A stretch of DNA of 64,000 nucleotides, taken from positions 744,001-808,000 of the forward strand of contig OX637627.1 of assembly GCA_951802195.1 (NCBI GenBank). The letters are read 5' to 3'. Numbering within the stretch: position 1 is the stretch's first letter; every line of letters begins with the position of its first letter. This DNA is from Tausonia pullulans (Eukaryota; Basidiomycota; Tremellomycetes; Cystofilobasidiales; Mrakiaceae). The notes under the pieces were generated by a model. That model saw only the letters and a program-made list of their open reading frames with translations, did no database searches and was not told the origin of the DNA. The translations under genes and the position numbers were made by a program. Positions 22,331-32,660 of the stretch are shown here, one piece after another.

Positions 22331-22650
22331 ATGCGCTTTTTAATCTCTATCTTTGCCCTTGTCTTCACCAGCATTGCGCTCGCTGCGCTCATCGCGAATT
22401 CAGAGGTCGATGTAGATTGTCGTTCTCAAAAGATGAAGCACCCACCTCCCTGATGCATGTGTATGCTGAGCTGAAAGCAACCGTCTGCCCAAGCGCGGCA
22501 TCCCTGAAGTTTCCGGGATCCCTCGTGGCGTTCCTTGCGTCCAGAAGGGACACCATTGTTGAATCTTCGGTCATCTCTCAGCCGGCAGTCAAAGCCGCGA
22601 AGGAATACGTCTGTCGTGTTCGCTCGACTGGCGCTCGGCACCGACGTTAG
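22331..22650 (+). CDS. Possible small secreted protein
   Basis: An ATG at 22331 opens a strong signal peptide, MRFLISIFALVFTSIALAAL. Unspliced, it ends after 40 codons at 22453. If an intron from about 22406 to 22470 is removed (ending TATGCTGAG, with a CTGAT branch-like element), the frame continues as ELKATVCPSAASLKFPGS... to VCRVRSTGARHRR* at 22650, giving about 85 residues with two cysteines. The intron donor (GTCGAT) is weak. No family is recognised. It could be an effector-like or cell-surface peptide, or a chance hydrophobic frame. Confidence 0.3.
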
Positions 22651-23053
22651 TGCTTCTAGACTTGCAGCTGGTACACCTGTTTGGCTCTGAGAAGGAAGGA
22701 ACAACAGGAGAATAGTGAATCAAGTGGACTTGTGGAAGGAGCATCGGCGTCGACATGAGTCCACGCGGACGGAAGATATGTGGAAGATCTGTCTTCGGGA
22801 CGGAACAGAGCCATTCAATAAGAGCGATACTCAGACTTGATACTTAGGTAGTCCTTCTACTCTGGCTTACGGTGACAAGCTCAGTCTTGAAGTTGCCACC
22901 TGTTGTCGATGAGTCGAACGAGTTCGTTGGGGTCTTTATCCGGACCGGACCGCATCTCAACCTTTCTCAGCGGTCTCACATGGCCAGCCAAATTCAACTT
23001 CACGTACACAATACCATAGAAGAAGCCAACATGTAATCCAATCTTTGGCGTGC

Positions 23054-25036
23054 CTACTTCTTTTCCCCGTCCTTCTGTTGGTCCTCCTGCATGCTCATCG
23101 CGATCGCCTGTCGAATCGCTTCCTCCTCGTCGTCCTGGTTGCACGTACACATACACAGACCACACAAACGTCAGTCCTATACCGTTCCACGCTCAAAGAA
23201 AGAACTTCTCGACCCACCTCGTCGTTCTCCTCCGCACCCATCTCTACGTCCCCATCGTGGTTACCGACACCGCCACCGCTTGAAAGCGCCAGCGCCGCCG
23301 CAAGCTCAGCGTCCTCGTCTGCTCCCAGCGGCGGCTCTGCTCCCTTCGGGACGGGCGCCGAGGGTGCTGCAATCGGTGCAGCGACGGCTGACGAGGCAGC
23401 GGCAGCGGGGTGGGAGGAGGATTCCGGGACAGTAGCAAGCGGCTCTGAGGACGAAGAGGACGACGCAGCGGCGGCCTGACGAGCCTGCTCCTCCTCCATT
23501 GACATGCGGAGGACCATCGCGAGCTCCGGGTCCATCTCTGGGTCGACGCCAAACTCGAAACCTCCCCCTCCTCCAGTGCCGCCGGAACCCGACGCCTCCC
23601 CACCGCCGAAATCGCCTCCGCCGGGGATTTCGTCTCCAGCAAGAATAGAGGAGCTCGCAATGACGTCCGAGAGGAGATGAGGGCCTGGCGGGATCGAGAT
23701 GATGTGACTGAGAAGAATGGACGCGTTGTCGATTCTGTCAGCACCTCCCCCCACTGAGAGGTGAGGGAAACTTGACGCACCTGTTGTCACCACTTCCAAC
23801 AGCCTCCACGAAACGCTTCAGTACACCCTCAAATCCCGTCGCCTCCGCACCACCAGCACCGCCTTCAACAGCCATTGTCTCTCCGGACGGAGCAGCGTCA
23901 TCCTCTCCAGTGAACGTGACGACATCGACGGCGACGTTATTCTTCTTGAGCTTCTTACCAAGCTTGATGAGCGACTTTTCCTCTATGTTCTCAAGTGGAG
24001 AACCGATGAGGATGATGATACGTTGACGCTGGGTCTTGTTCTGGCGGTGCTTGAGGGCGAGCTTTGAGGGAAGGAGGACATGTCAGCGCTCGTTCCAATG
24101 CAGAAGGAGCAGTGACAAGGAGGATCGTGAAGAAAGCGAGTAAGAGAGACCATCTGAACCTCCCTCTCCTTGATTAAAGTGTAGGAGGGGCAAGCAAGTC
24201 GCGTCCCATCGGTGCGCACGCACCGAACACCCCCGCCCGCGTGCTGCCCTCCATCCCTTCCCCCTTCACGCCGGCCCTCCACTCTGAGAAGAATGCTTAC
24301 CTGTGCAACCTGGATACCCGTCTCAAGATCGCTCGTTCCGCCGACGGTCGCCTTGTGCATCGCACTGAGGACTTTGCCAAGATCATTCGTCGGCGTCACC
24401 AGGACGGACGGCCTGGAGGCGAGGTCGGTTAGGATAGGGAGGATAGAGCCAGTCAGTTCTCTGGAGGGTTCTCACTCCTCCTTGGAGTGCAGGGGAACAG
24501 AGAGGAGAAGAGTCCGAGAAAGAATGGGGAGTGAAGACCGACCCTTTCCCACCAGCGCCGCCCATCGTCATCACGCCGACCGTGTTCTCCGGGTTCGCGC
24601 CCGTCTTTGCGCTGAAGATGACCGAGACGGCATCCGCTTGAGCCTCAAAGCCTGGTCGATGGCGATCGAATGATGACGAAGACGGAGAGAGAGGAGAGTG
24701 AGAGGAAGAGGGGAGGGGAGGGGATGGGGGAAGGGCTTCAGCTGACGAACGGGTGAGTGCGTACGACGTGTATGTGCGTGCGACTGAGCGAGAAAACGAG
24801 ACGCACGGGTGGGGGTGAAATCTCCGTTACGCATGTACTCCGATGAGTCGATGCTGGAGAAGGGGGGCTAAGTCAACCTCTGTTCATGCGAGATAGAGGG
24901 AGAAACGACGTCGAGGGGGAGTGAGGGACGCACAGGAGCATCACAGCCTAGAGGAGGGCATCGAGCGAGCACATCAGCGAGGTGGCCCTTGTCATAGGGA
25001 AACAAGGCGAGGATGCTGGCTAACTTCGGGCGCCAT
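23054..25036 (-). CDS. RPN10: 26S proteasome regulatory subunit Rpn10 (S5a), ubiquitin receptor
   Basis: Rpn10 captures polyubiquitinated substrates at the base-lid hinge of the 19S regulatory particle. The start is built from a 12-nt first coding exon (25025-25036, MAPE), a 14-nt exon (24934-24947) and a third exon, giving [20 protein letters not shown], which lines up with the conserved MxLExTxxxIDxSEYxRNGD start. The von Willebrand A domain continues with [40 protein letters not shown] and [20 protein letters not shown]. The C-terminal part has two ubiquitin-interacting motifs, [19 protein letters not shown] and [18 protein letters not shown], separated by Ala/Ser-rich linkers, and ends DGEKK*. 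Two UIMs is the animal-like arrangement; budding-yeast Rpn10 has one. Complete. Confidence 0.92.
24934..24947 (-). other. RPN10: 14-nt microexon of RPN10
   Basis: The 14 bases encoding A-V-M-L-(L) lie between a CTCTAG acceptor and a GTGCGT donor on the minus strand. They are needed to rebuild the family's conserved N-terminus and sit next to a 12-nt first coding exon at 25025-25036. Confidence 0.75.
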
Positions 25037-25591
25037 GCTGAATAAAGTTGAAAGAGGGTGAGAAGGCGAGAAGAAGGTGGAGGGTGAGGGTGCGTCGTGG
25101 TGGAGCTCGCGCGTCTTGCTACAGCGAGTTCAACACTCGTTCTCGTTGCTGGGCGACTGAGACAGGGCGCCCGACCCACTCCACGTGCATCTGAAGCTAG
25201 ATCATCATCAACCGCATCAACGGCTTTCGCTTGGGCCTCACCCGCATTCATTAGTCCTCTCCAGAACTATCCTCTCAATTCACCACGCATACTCTGCTCG
25301 GCAAGTGAGAAGCTGGCGAAAGCTCCAGCACCCTTAAGGCTAGTCAGGCCTCCTCGGAGACAGGGAAATCCTACCTTCTTCAGTCACCTCGGAACCCATT
25401 CAAAGCGCGAATCAATTGTTGGCTCCCATATGCTCGAGGTGTTGCGAGGGTGGGCCGGGCGATGGCCCATCCTCGCAACAACAGCGGTTGACTAGCAACA
25501 TGATCCTCGCGTCTCTCTGTCATTCCACACACATGTTCGCTTCTTCTCTAGCTCTCTTCCTAATGCTAATACCTTTACACCCGTTTGCTCA
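25037..25591. promoter_or_regulatory. Upstream region of RPN10
   Basis: Contains the RPN10 promoter. A plus-strand frame at 25097-25495 lacks an ATG (it opens with GTG) and shows no family features, so I do not call it. No proteasome-type regulatory element (GGTGGCAAA) was noticed near the start. Confidence 0.4.
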
Positions 25592-26310
25592 CGCCAGACT
25601 CGTTGAATTCGGCCCCGTTACCTAGGCGTTTCCATCCGAGGCCCAGGAGTTTCTGGTTCAGGTGAACGCCGATGTAGATGTGAGAGAGCTAGCTGATCTG
25701 GGTCGGGATGTAGCCACCTTGACCTCAGATCGCTGCTGTTGCCCAGCTCGCGCATCTCTTGGATGGGCTACGCTCGGATATATCCAGTCTACTCTCATCA
25801 AAGTTCTGCCGACGACCCAAGAGAGATCGCGCCGCATCTCCTATTGACCTCTCTCCTCCGTAATGTCTCTCACAGATGGTCATATAGCTTTTCTTTGCCT
25901 CCAAATCTCCTGCGCGAATTTTGTCGACCGATGGAGGTAGGAACAATGATGGAACTATCCAGCAAGTCCAGGGATTTTCAGCTTCATGGGGCTGGTACAT
26001 CTGTCTCACTCCAATCCGTCTTGCTCATTCGCACTGGTGTTCGCTCGCTTGCTCCTCCAGGACAGCAGTCCCGCAGACAGAACTCACACTGAGCCTTCCA
26101 TCTCACGTCAACATCCCCGTATCAGCCCCAGTATATTCCTTGGAATCGCAGCGCCTTCCCTCCAGATCTAGAACGCCTGCGTTCGAAACGGATCACGACG
26201 TTGTCATTTGACATTCTGATTTCTGGCGCGACGGCTTCACCGTTGAGCTCAAGTTAAGCTAGGTGGTCCAATGAGCTTGGGATTCCCAAGCTCCCCACTC
26301 GATACGATCA
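25592..26310 (+). pseudogene. Decayed duplicate of SHP1 (UBA and SEP remnants)
   Basis: Blocks of this stretch match the intact SHP1 gene about 1.6-2.5 kb downstream, in the same order. At 25592-25680 the frame reads EFGPVT-AFPSEAQEFLVQVNADVD against QFIAVTSASPSEAQNFIAQA in SHP1, and the preceding acceptor GCCAG is conserved. At 25877-25900, CATATAGCTTTTCTTTGCC matches the ATCCAGCTCTTCTTTGCC of the next SHP1 exon. Near 26205-26255, FWRDGFTVELK matches the SEP-domain FWRDGFSIEDGELK, and CGATACGATCAAGCAGG (about 26300) matches the RYDQPG codons. Stops and shifts interrupt it, an insertion carrying the hairpin GAGCTTGGG-ATT-CCCAAGCTC splits the SEP part, and no UBX-domain remnant is seen. It is not expected to make Shp1. 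Confidence 0.75.
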
Positions 26311-27148
26311 AGCAGGAATTTGTAATTCCCTCCTTTCGATGAGGAGCAAAGCTCGTCCAGCAATCTCTTTCCTCCTCTCTCCATCCACACTTGAAGCACT
26401 ATAAACAACCCTCCATCCCTCCTGAACGTCCGCTCTGGCCAGGCTTTCTAATTTCGGGTGACCGACAGACTCAGCGAAAACTACAAGCTACCTATACGGA
26501 TACAGCTGCCTACCGCGCCCCATTGCCCAGTCTGGGCCGTGTGGAGGCACCAAGCAGGACTGTGGCGCTTGCTGTATAATTATAGCTTTTCCTCATTACC
26601 CCAATTTCGAGCTTCCCGCAGTTCGCTCAATGAAACGAGAAAGGGAGAGCCAGGCCAGCGTTCGTGAACGCGCACTATTACGATCTCCACCAGGCGTACT
26701 CAACCTTGAAGTAGTCACTACTCTTGTTACCAACGTGTGGAATCAGCTCATGGCCGGGATGATGATGAGGTGAAGGCGTCCTTGATTGTCATCATCGTTG
26801 CTCGGCGACCGCGCAACACGGCGAGACGGCCTAATAATCGCGAGAAACCAGCAACTGGATGACGTTCAACCACCACCACTACCCACCTACTTCTCTGTCA
26901 TGGACGCTCGTTAGTTCCACCCGGTTGATCGCTTCATTCCCCGTTGTTATTACGGTCTTGCTCGGAGATGAGAGGCGCCGCGTCAGCTCGGCCTTCAGTC
27001 TTCCACCTCAAGTGTGGCCAGTCCAAGAGCGAGATCGCCTCTCTCAGCTCAGTCATTCTACCTCGAGCTTGTCGAGGAAGCTTCGAGCTCTTGGCAAGGA
27101 GGGTGAAAGGCGGCCATCCGCCCCCCCTTCATCCTGCTGATCGGCGGC
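26311..27148. other. Interval between the SHP1 pseudogene and SHP1
   Basis: No gene is supported. It includes the SHP1 promoter. I looked for a UBX-domain relic after the pseudogene and did not see one. Confidence 0.45.
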
Positions 27149-27168
27149 GGGGGGGGGGGGGGGGGGGG
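27149..27168 (+). repeat. Poly-G tract, 20 nt, two bases before the SHP1 ATG
   Basis: Twenty consecutive G are followed by TC and then ATG at 27171. Such a run would lie in the 5' leader immediately before the start codon if SHP1 starts as modelled. Confidence 0.8.
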
Positions 27169-27170
27169 TC

Positions 27171-29541
27171 ATGGACCTGTCGTCGCGTCGACTCCACGTC
27201 ATTTCGCCCTGGTCTCTCCTCCGGTACTGAAGCTCTCTACTTCCACTCCCTTTCTACCACCAGAGATCGCTCAGTTTATTGCTGTTACCTCGGCATCCCC
27301 CTCTGAGGCCCAGAACTTCATCGCCCAGGCAAACGGTGACGTCGAGGTCAGCTCCCTGCCTCCCTTCTCTCACGCGTCATCCCTTCATGGTCTCTTGCTT
27401 GGAAGCCCGCACCCTTGTCATCGCCTCTATCTGGCTTCAAGGGGCTTTTATAGGTACTCTATGGAGCTGTGTACAGGCCTGTTCGCGCTTCGTTGACGGG
27501 CCAGCCTACCAGGGTAACTTGGACTTGACCTGCAACGGTGCGGCCGATGACGAGCAAGTGTCTGGCAATTCGCTTTGAAGGACCTGCTAAGGACGGTCGC
27601 GCGGGCTCATTGGGACTAAATGAGCTAGCTGCCTGGGTCCCTTCGCCTCTCACCAGCCCTCCCTTCCATTTACCTTGTTTTGCCGACAATTCCAGCCGCA
27701 TCTTACTAACTCCTTTCCCCCTTCACTTCAGAACGCCATCCAGCTCTTCTTTGCCGCTTCGGACGACCCGGACGACGACGACGCCCCCTCGAACGACGAG
27801 ATGTCTGCTCCTGCAGTGCCCGTCGGGGCCGCCATTCCCTCGGCGGCGCCACACTCTACAACTGGCGGCGGAGGCAACGTCCTTGGAAGTGGACGCGCTG
27901 AGCCCCTTCCGGTTGGATGGGGCCAGAACAGCAACAGCAGCGTTCCCCGGGTTGGACAGATCGGACAAACGAGCAGCAGCAGGTCGGTCCGGTCTGGAGG
28001 AGATGAGGGGCCGGATCTTACAGACTGATATGATGTACCTCTATCTAGCTCATCGGCTCGTCCCTCTGGAGGCGGCGGACCGAGGATCGCGACTCTTGGA
28101 TCTCTCAATTCGGGCGCTTCCTCGGGAGGTGCTCACGCGAGCCACGGGCATGGCGATGACGACGATGATGAGGTAAGGGCCGCGAAGTCACTCTAAGGCA
28201 ATCATTTTTCTGACAATGATCCTCGTGACCCACAGGATGACGACCGCGCCGAGGAATGGTACACCGGAGGCGAGCGAAGGTCGGTCGGCTTCCCCTCGTC
28301 TTGTTTGTCGACTGTACCTGACTTCTTACTCTTATTCTTATGTACACAGTGGACTCAGCGTCGAAAACCCAGACCGCGCCCCCGGGGGCCGCGGTATTAT
28401 CCGCGACATTCTCAAGAAGGCCGCCGAGTTAGTCAAGAACGATTCGTCCGCTGTATCAGTCTCGCTCACCACCATTCTCGTCGGGCTCCCCTAGGGCTGG
28501 CCCCCCTCCCTCTCAGACCGCTCCCGACACCTCGTCCGGCCCCTCGTGGGGATCCGGAAACACTCTCGGCTCCGACTCCACTCCCTCGCACTCTGTCCCT
28601 GACCCGGAAGCTCGCGATGAGGGCGAGAACGAGGAAGAGGAGGAGGTCGCCGTGCGGCATCTCACGTTCTGGCGTGACGGCTTCAGCATTGAAGACGGCG
28701 AACTCAAGCGATACGACCAGCCAGGGAACAGGGAGCTTCTCAACGCTATCAACCAGGGGTGAGTTTTTCGTCTTCCTGTGACTTACCACCATCGAAACTC
28801 AAGTTCAACGCTCTCCTCACACCAGGCGCGCTCCTCCTTCTCTCCTTGACGTCCGCATCGGCCAACCCGTCGAGGTCCGCGTCGCTAAGAGGCTCGACGA
28901 AGACTACAAGCCCGCCCCGCCCAAGCCACGCGGAGCCTGGGATGGAACTGGTGAGTTCGCCCGCGGGCTTACATCCTCCTCTGTGCAACCGTTTGCTCAT
29001 ATTGTCATCTCCTCCCCTCGCGCCACAGGCAACCGCCTTGGCTCACCCGTCCCGAATATCGTGTCCTCCGGCACGGGGCTGTCGTCCGCTGCACCCGCTG
29101 CCGCCGCTTCAACTCCCACTATCTCCTCTTCGGCGGGCGAAGAAGATGTCAAGTTTTCGGTCAACATGAATGAGCCGACGACGGCGATCCAGATCCGGCT
29201 TGGGGACGGCACCCGGTGAGAAACTGTCGCCTTGCCGACAATTCTAGTACGGTCACGCTGACTGGCTGGCTTCTGATTTCCAGGCTCATCGCCCGCGTCA
29301 ACCTCACGCACACGATCCGCGACATCCGGAGCTTCATCGATGCGTGAGTTGCTGTTCTCATACCCTTCTCGATCTAGAAATGCCCTCGATTGACATTTTG
29401 TCAACCCCAGTTCTCGCGCGACCTCGACTCGCTCCTACGTCCTGCAGATGACGTTCCCAAACCGAGACCTGACAGACGAGGCGCAGACAGTCAAGGACGC
29501 CAAGCTGGAGAACGCGGTGATTGTTCAGAGGTGGGTTTAGG
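27171..29541 (+). CDS. SHP1: Cdc48/p97 cofactor Shp1 (p47; UBA-SEP-UBX)
   Basis: Adaptor that brings the AAA ATPase Cdc48 to ubiquitinated proteins, PP1 and membrane-fusion substrates. A 16-nt first coding exon (27171-27186) gives MDLSS, spliced to QIAQFIAVTSASPSEAQNF and, after another intron, NAIQLFFAASDDPDDDD: a complete UBA domain. A Gly/Ser linker with the p47-type EEWYTGGERSGLSVENPD block and GRGIIRDILKKAAE follows. The SEP domain is VRHLTFWRDGFSIEDGELKR...LLNAINQGRAPPSLLDVRIG...EVRVAKRLDEDY. The C-terminal UBX domain is EPTTAIQIRLGDGTRLIARV...TIRDIRSFIDASR...SYVLQMTFPNRDL...AVIVQRWV*. The usual Phe-Pro-Arg turn of UBX appears as TFPNRDL. About nine introns. A degenerate copy lies just upstream. 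Confidence 0.92.
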
Positions 29542-29825
29542 AAGGAGCAATCAAATGCAGGCTGAGGGCTCGGCAGGGAGATGACGGCATGATTCAATAC
29601 CCTAGTTTTTTTCCTCCCTGAGTTTCTATGATTGTGCAAAGTGAGATCGTCAGGTACGCACCTGCTGACAATCGTCATCGGTCTGAGCAAGGGCCCGGAA
29701 GACAGCGAGAGAGGACGCGCAACGACGCGTACCTCGACCTCGAACGGCAACGACCACCACCTACTTTCGCACTCTAGCCACTCAGTCGCCCTCATCGGAC
29801 GCACAAGACCAGTTCCTTCCCCTCC

Positions 29826-31501
29826 ATGCTCTGCTCATCCTCGTTATTCGACCTCGCAGCGGCCCTGAGACCTGCTCGGCGAGCTTCCGCTTTCGCCTCC
29901 ATCGTTGCCCTCTCTCCAGTTGCAGTCCGACGTCGACGGATAGTCAATGGTCTACGACGCAACTCTACTACAGCGACAAGTAACTCTTACCTCCCTCAAT
30001 CCTCGGACATCATGGTCGTGCCATTCAAGCATAGCCCCGAGGAGGCGAAGCAGTGTGCGTCTTCCCTGGACCGCAGACGCGACATGTCGTCCTTACGTTG
30101 ACCTCTCCCTCCCCTGGCTCATGCTTTTATTTGCGACCTACATCTTCTCCTTCTCCAGCGATGCTTAGTACGCACTGTTTCTTGCTCCCCTTGCACCAAT
30201 ATCATATTGATGACATGCACTCCCTCCTCACAGACTTTGCGTACGGCTCTGAGCGGTCCCTCTCCGGCGTCGTTGCGGGCGTTCGCGCGATCCTCCATTA
30301 TCACGTCCCCAAGCTCGTCGAGAGCTCGTACGAGGTTGTCGAGGATCCCATCGCACTCTGGCTCCCAGGTTGGTCGGTTGACGCGAGAATGTCTGGCGCG
30401 ACTCGATGGAAGAGCGACGAGGACGCGGCCAACGACGACGCGACATTCAATGTCGAGGGAAGCCTGACGTTTGGGTACTTCCCTGGTGAGTCGGGTGTTC
30501 GCTATCATATGGCATCATCTCATTCGAAGCTGACACCAGTTTCTGGTACTCGAAGGAACTTCCTTCTACCCCCTCTCCTACCTCTCCATGTCCCACCGCC
30601 TCCGCCACCTCTCCAGCTCTGACCTCAAGCCCTACTCCCCAACCTTCCACGCCACCCACCGTGTCAACAAGAACCGCGAACCCGTCCCCGTTCGAGCGAT
30701 GCCGTTCGATAGCTCGCCGCTGGTCCTTCCCGCGATGCTCAAGGAGCAGCACGCTCGTTCGCCGATCTCCGACGAGATGCTCGCGCTGCAGAAAGACGGG
30801 GTTAAGTGGGAGCACTTGACAGCGAGCCCGCTGTACTTCCCGATTTATGTGGCGGTGCTAAAGGACAAGCGGAATGGAGAGACGATGACGATGGCGATGG
30901 AGGCGTCGAATCCGGATGTACGTTCTGGTTGGCCTCTTTCTCCCCTTCATCACGCTCACTCGATCTGCCTCCAGCTCAACAGCTGCTACGTCTACGTGCC
31001 CCCTCGAAACCTGCCCGAGATGTAGGTTTCCCTCCATCTCTTTCTTCTTTCAAGTCCCCCCGCTCACCCTCCCATCTCGATTCCCTTCCACCTAGCATCT
31101 ATCCTCGCAAACCCCTCGAAACCGCCCCGGCCATCATGCCCCGCCCGCTCATCGACTGCCCGCCCTTCCACGTCGCCCAGCCCGCGCTAGGCATCCCCTT
31201 CATCGAGAACGAGGGCGATCTTGTCACGCGGCTCATCGCTATTGGTCCCGCGAGAGGGCCATCGGCGATGACGGGGATAAGCTCGGATCAGAAAAAGCGA
31301 GTAATGGTGCAAGGGATGTTGCTGCTGGGGTATTACTTGAGCCATCGGTTTGAGGCGTGGTTGGATGGGGAAGGGGTGAGGGAGAAGGTGAAAGAGAGAA
31401 GCTTAGAAAGGAGGGGAGAATCGAAGGAGGAGAGGATTGGGGAAATTAGGGTATGGGAGGAGGAGGACGAAGAGGACGAGGACGAGGACGAGGAAGAATG
31501 A
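29826..31501 (+). CDS. Mitochondrial-type conserved protein, paralog B
   Basis: Paralog of the gene at 14109-15730. The start MLCSSSLFDLAAALRPARRA with further Arg/Ser/Ala residues resembles a mitochondrial presequence. Shared blocks in order: DIMVVPFKHSPEEAKQ, a 9-nt exon (30159-30167), NFAYGSERSLSG, ALWLPGWSVDARM, LTFGYFPG, TSFYPLSYLSMSHRLRHLSS, VRAMPFDSSPLVLPAML, ASPLYFPIYVAVLKDKR and IYPRKPLETAPA. Paralog B has an extra C-terminal helix pair (GMLLLGYYLSHRFEAWLDGE) before the common IGEIRVWEEEDEEDED acidic tail. No catalytic motif is recognised; a mitochondrial assembly or lipid-related role would be guesswork. It starts 284 nt after the SHP1 stop. Confidence 0.78.
30159..30167 (+). other. 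9-nt microexon of paralog B
   Basis: CGATGCTTA lies between a TTCTCCAG acceptor and a GTACGC donor. Included, it yields KQ-S-M-L-NFAYG in frame; paralog A has the same exon size, position and phase (14371-14379). Confidence 0.65.
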
Positions 31502-32660
31502 GTCATGAGATGGACATAAGAGCTGAACTTGAAAGATGCGAGAACGAACGGGTATCCCTCGCCTCGGTGTCGGGTGAGAGGTGCAATCATGGAGATGTCT
31601 CCCTCTGTTTCCTCCGGAAGCGAAGCGGGATCTCCTTCCCAGCCCATACTCTTCTCTGAGCGCAGACCTCATGAGATCTTGAGAACACATGCGTCCCACC
31701 CGTAGCTCGTGGCCGACGATTCTTCAAGCAGCCTTGGCATATCATCGATATTTTTTGTGTGGAGCGATTCTGAGATCCGCCGCGGTGTGTGTCCACGGAT
31801 TTCACGCCCGCGTTGCTGCCCATCTCTTTCTGGGTTGCTCGGCAGACTTAGGATCGATCAACTCGAGGTTTTCTGTCTGTCTGTTTTTTGAGTCCATCTT
31901 CGGAAGCTTCTCCTCCTCTTCTCTCCCCCTCACGAGGTCTCGATCACCCAGGAATGGATGCTGACTCCCGAGGCAAACCCATCGAAGAAATCGTAAGGTC
32001 GAAAGACACTCGCAGATCCACCTGGCATCATTTGACTCGATCAACCCCTCCTCTGTTTTCTCTGCGTTGTGTGCTTGAGGTTAGCCTACCTCAAGGCCAT
32101 CTCAATCATGCGGCAGATTGGGTGGTCAGAGACGGCTCCTCGCAAAGTCCTCGACCTTGATTGACCCAGCGTGGAGCAACTATTCGACCAAACCCTCAAG
32201 CTCGACGAACAACTCCAGGCCAAACCGAACTTCGCCATGTCTTCATCCCCTCGCATGCTCTGAGGGCCAATCAAGCTTGATGAGTCGCATATGAGGAAAG
32301 GCATGGTCCTATGGTCCCCACTCGGTTTGTTTCCATGTGAGTGCGATCCCTTCTCTGGACCTCAAGAGAGAAGAACATAAAACATCAAATGATATGCTTA
32401 GTTCGGAGATGAAAGGACCCTTGTGAGTAGTGTGAAGATAAGAAGAAATTACAGAAGCCACCGCAGAACGACAACCGCTAGACTAATGCTGAGACCGGCG
32501 TGACAAAAAAGCAAGGGAGACGGGGGAACAATGAGCCCAGTCATTCAGAGAACGCTGGCGCTGGAGGCGACGTTGTTCTTGGCTTGGCGGCTGCGAGATA
32601 AGGGAATAGACAGAGAAGAGGATGAGTCATTCGGCGTAAATACAGCGATGAGGGCCAGAC
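31502..32660. other. Intergenic interval between convergent genes
   Basis: About 1.2 kb between the ends of paralog B (+) and the MFS permease (-). Several open stretches (31689-31964, 31888-32160 on plus; 32086-32304 on minus) show no recognised motif or splice chain. I call nothing here. Confidence 0.45.

Noticed and set aside
25097-25495. 132-codon plus-strand frame upstream of RPN10
   Set aside because: Opens with GTG, has no family features and overlaps the RPN10 promoter.
14109-31501. A single segmental duplication explaining both the mitochondrial paralogs and the SHP1 pseudogene
   Set aside because: The SHP1 remnant is next to SHP1 and not next to paralog A, so two separate events are simpler.
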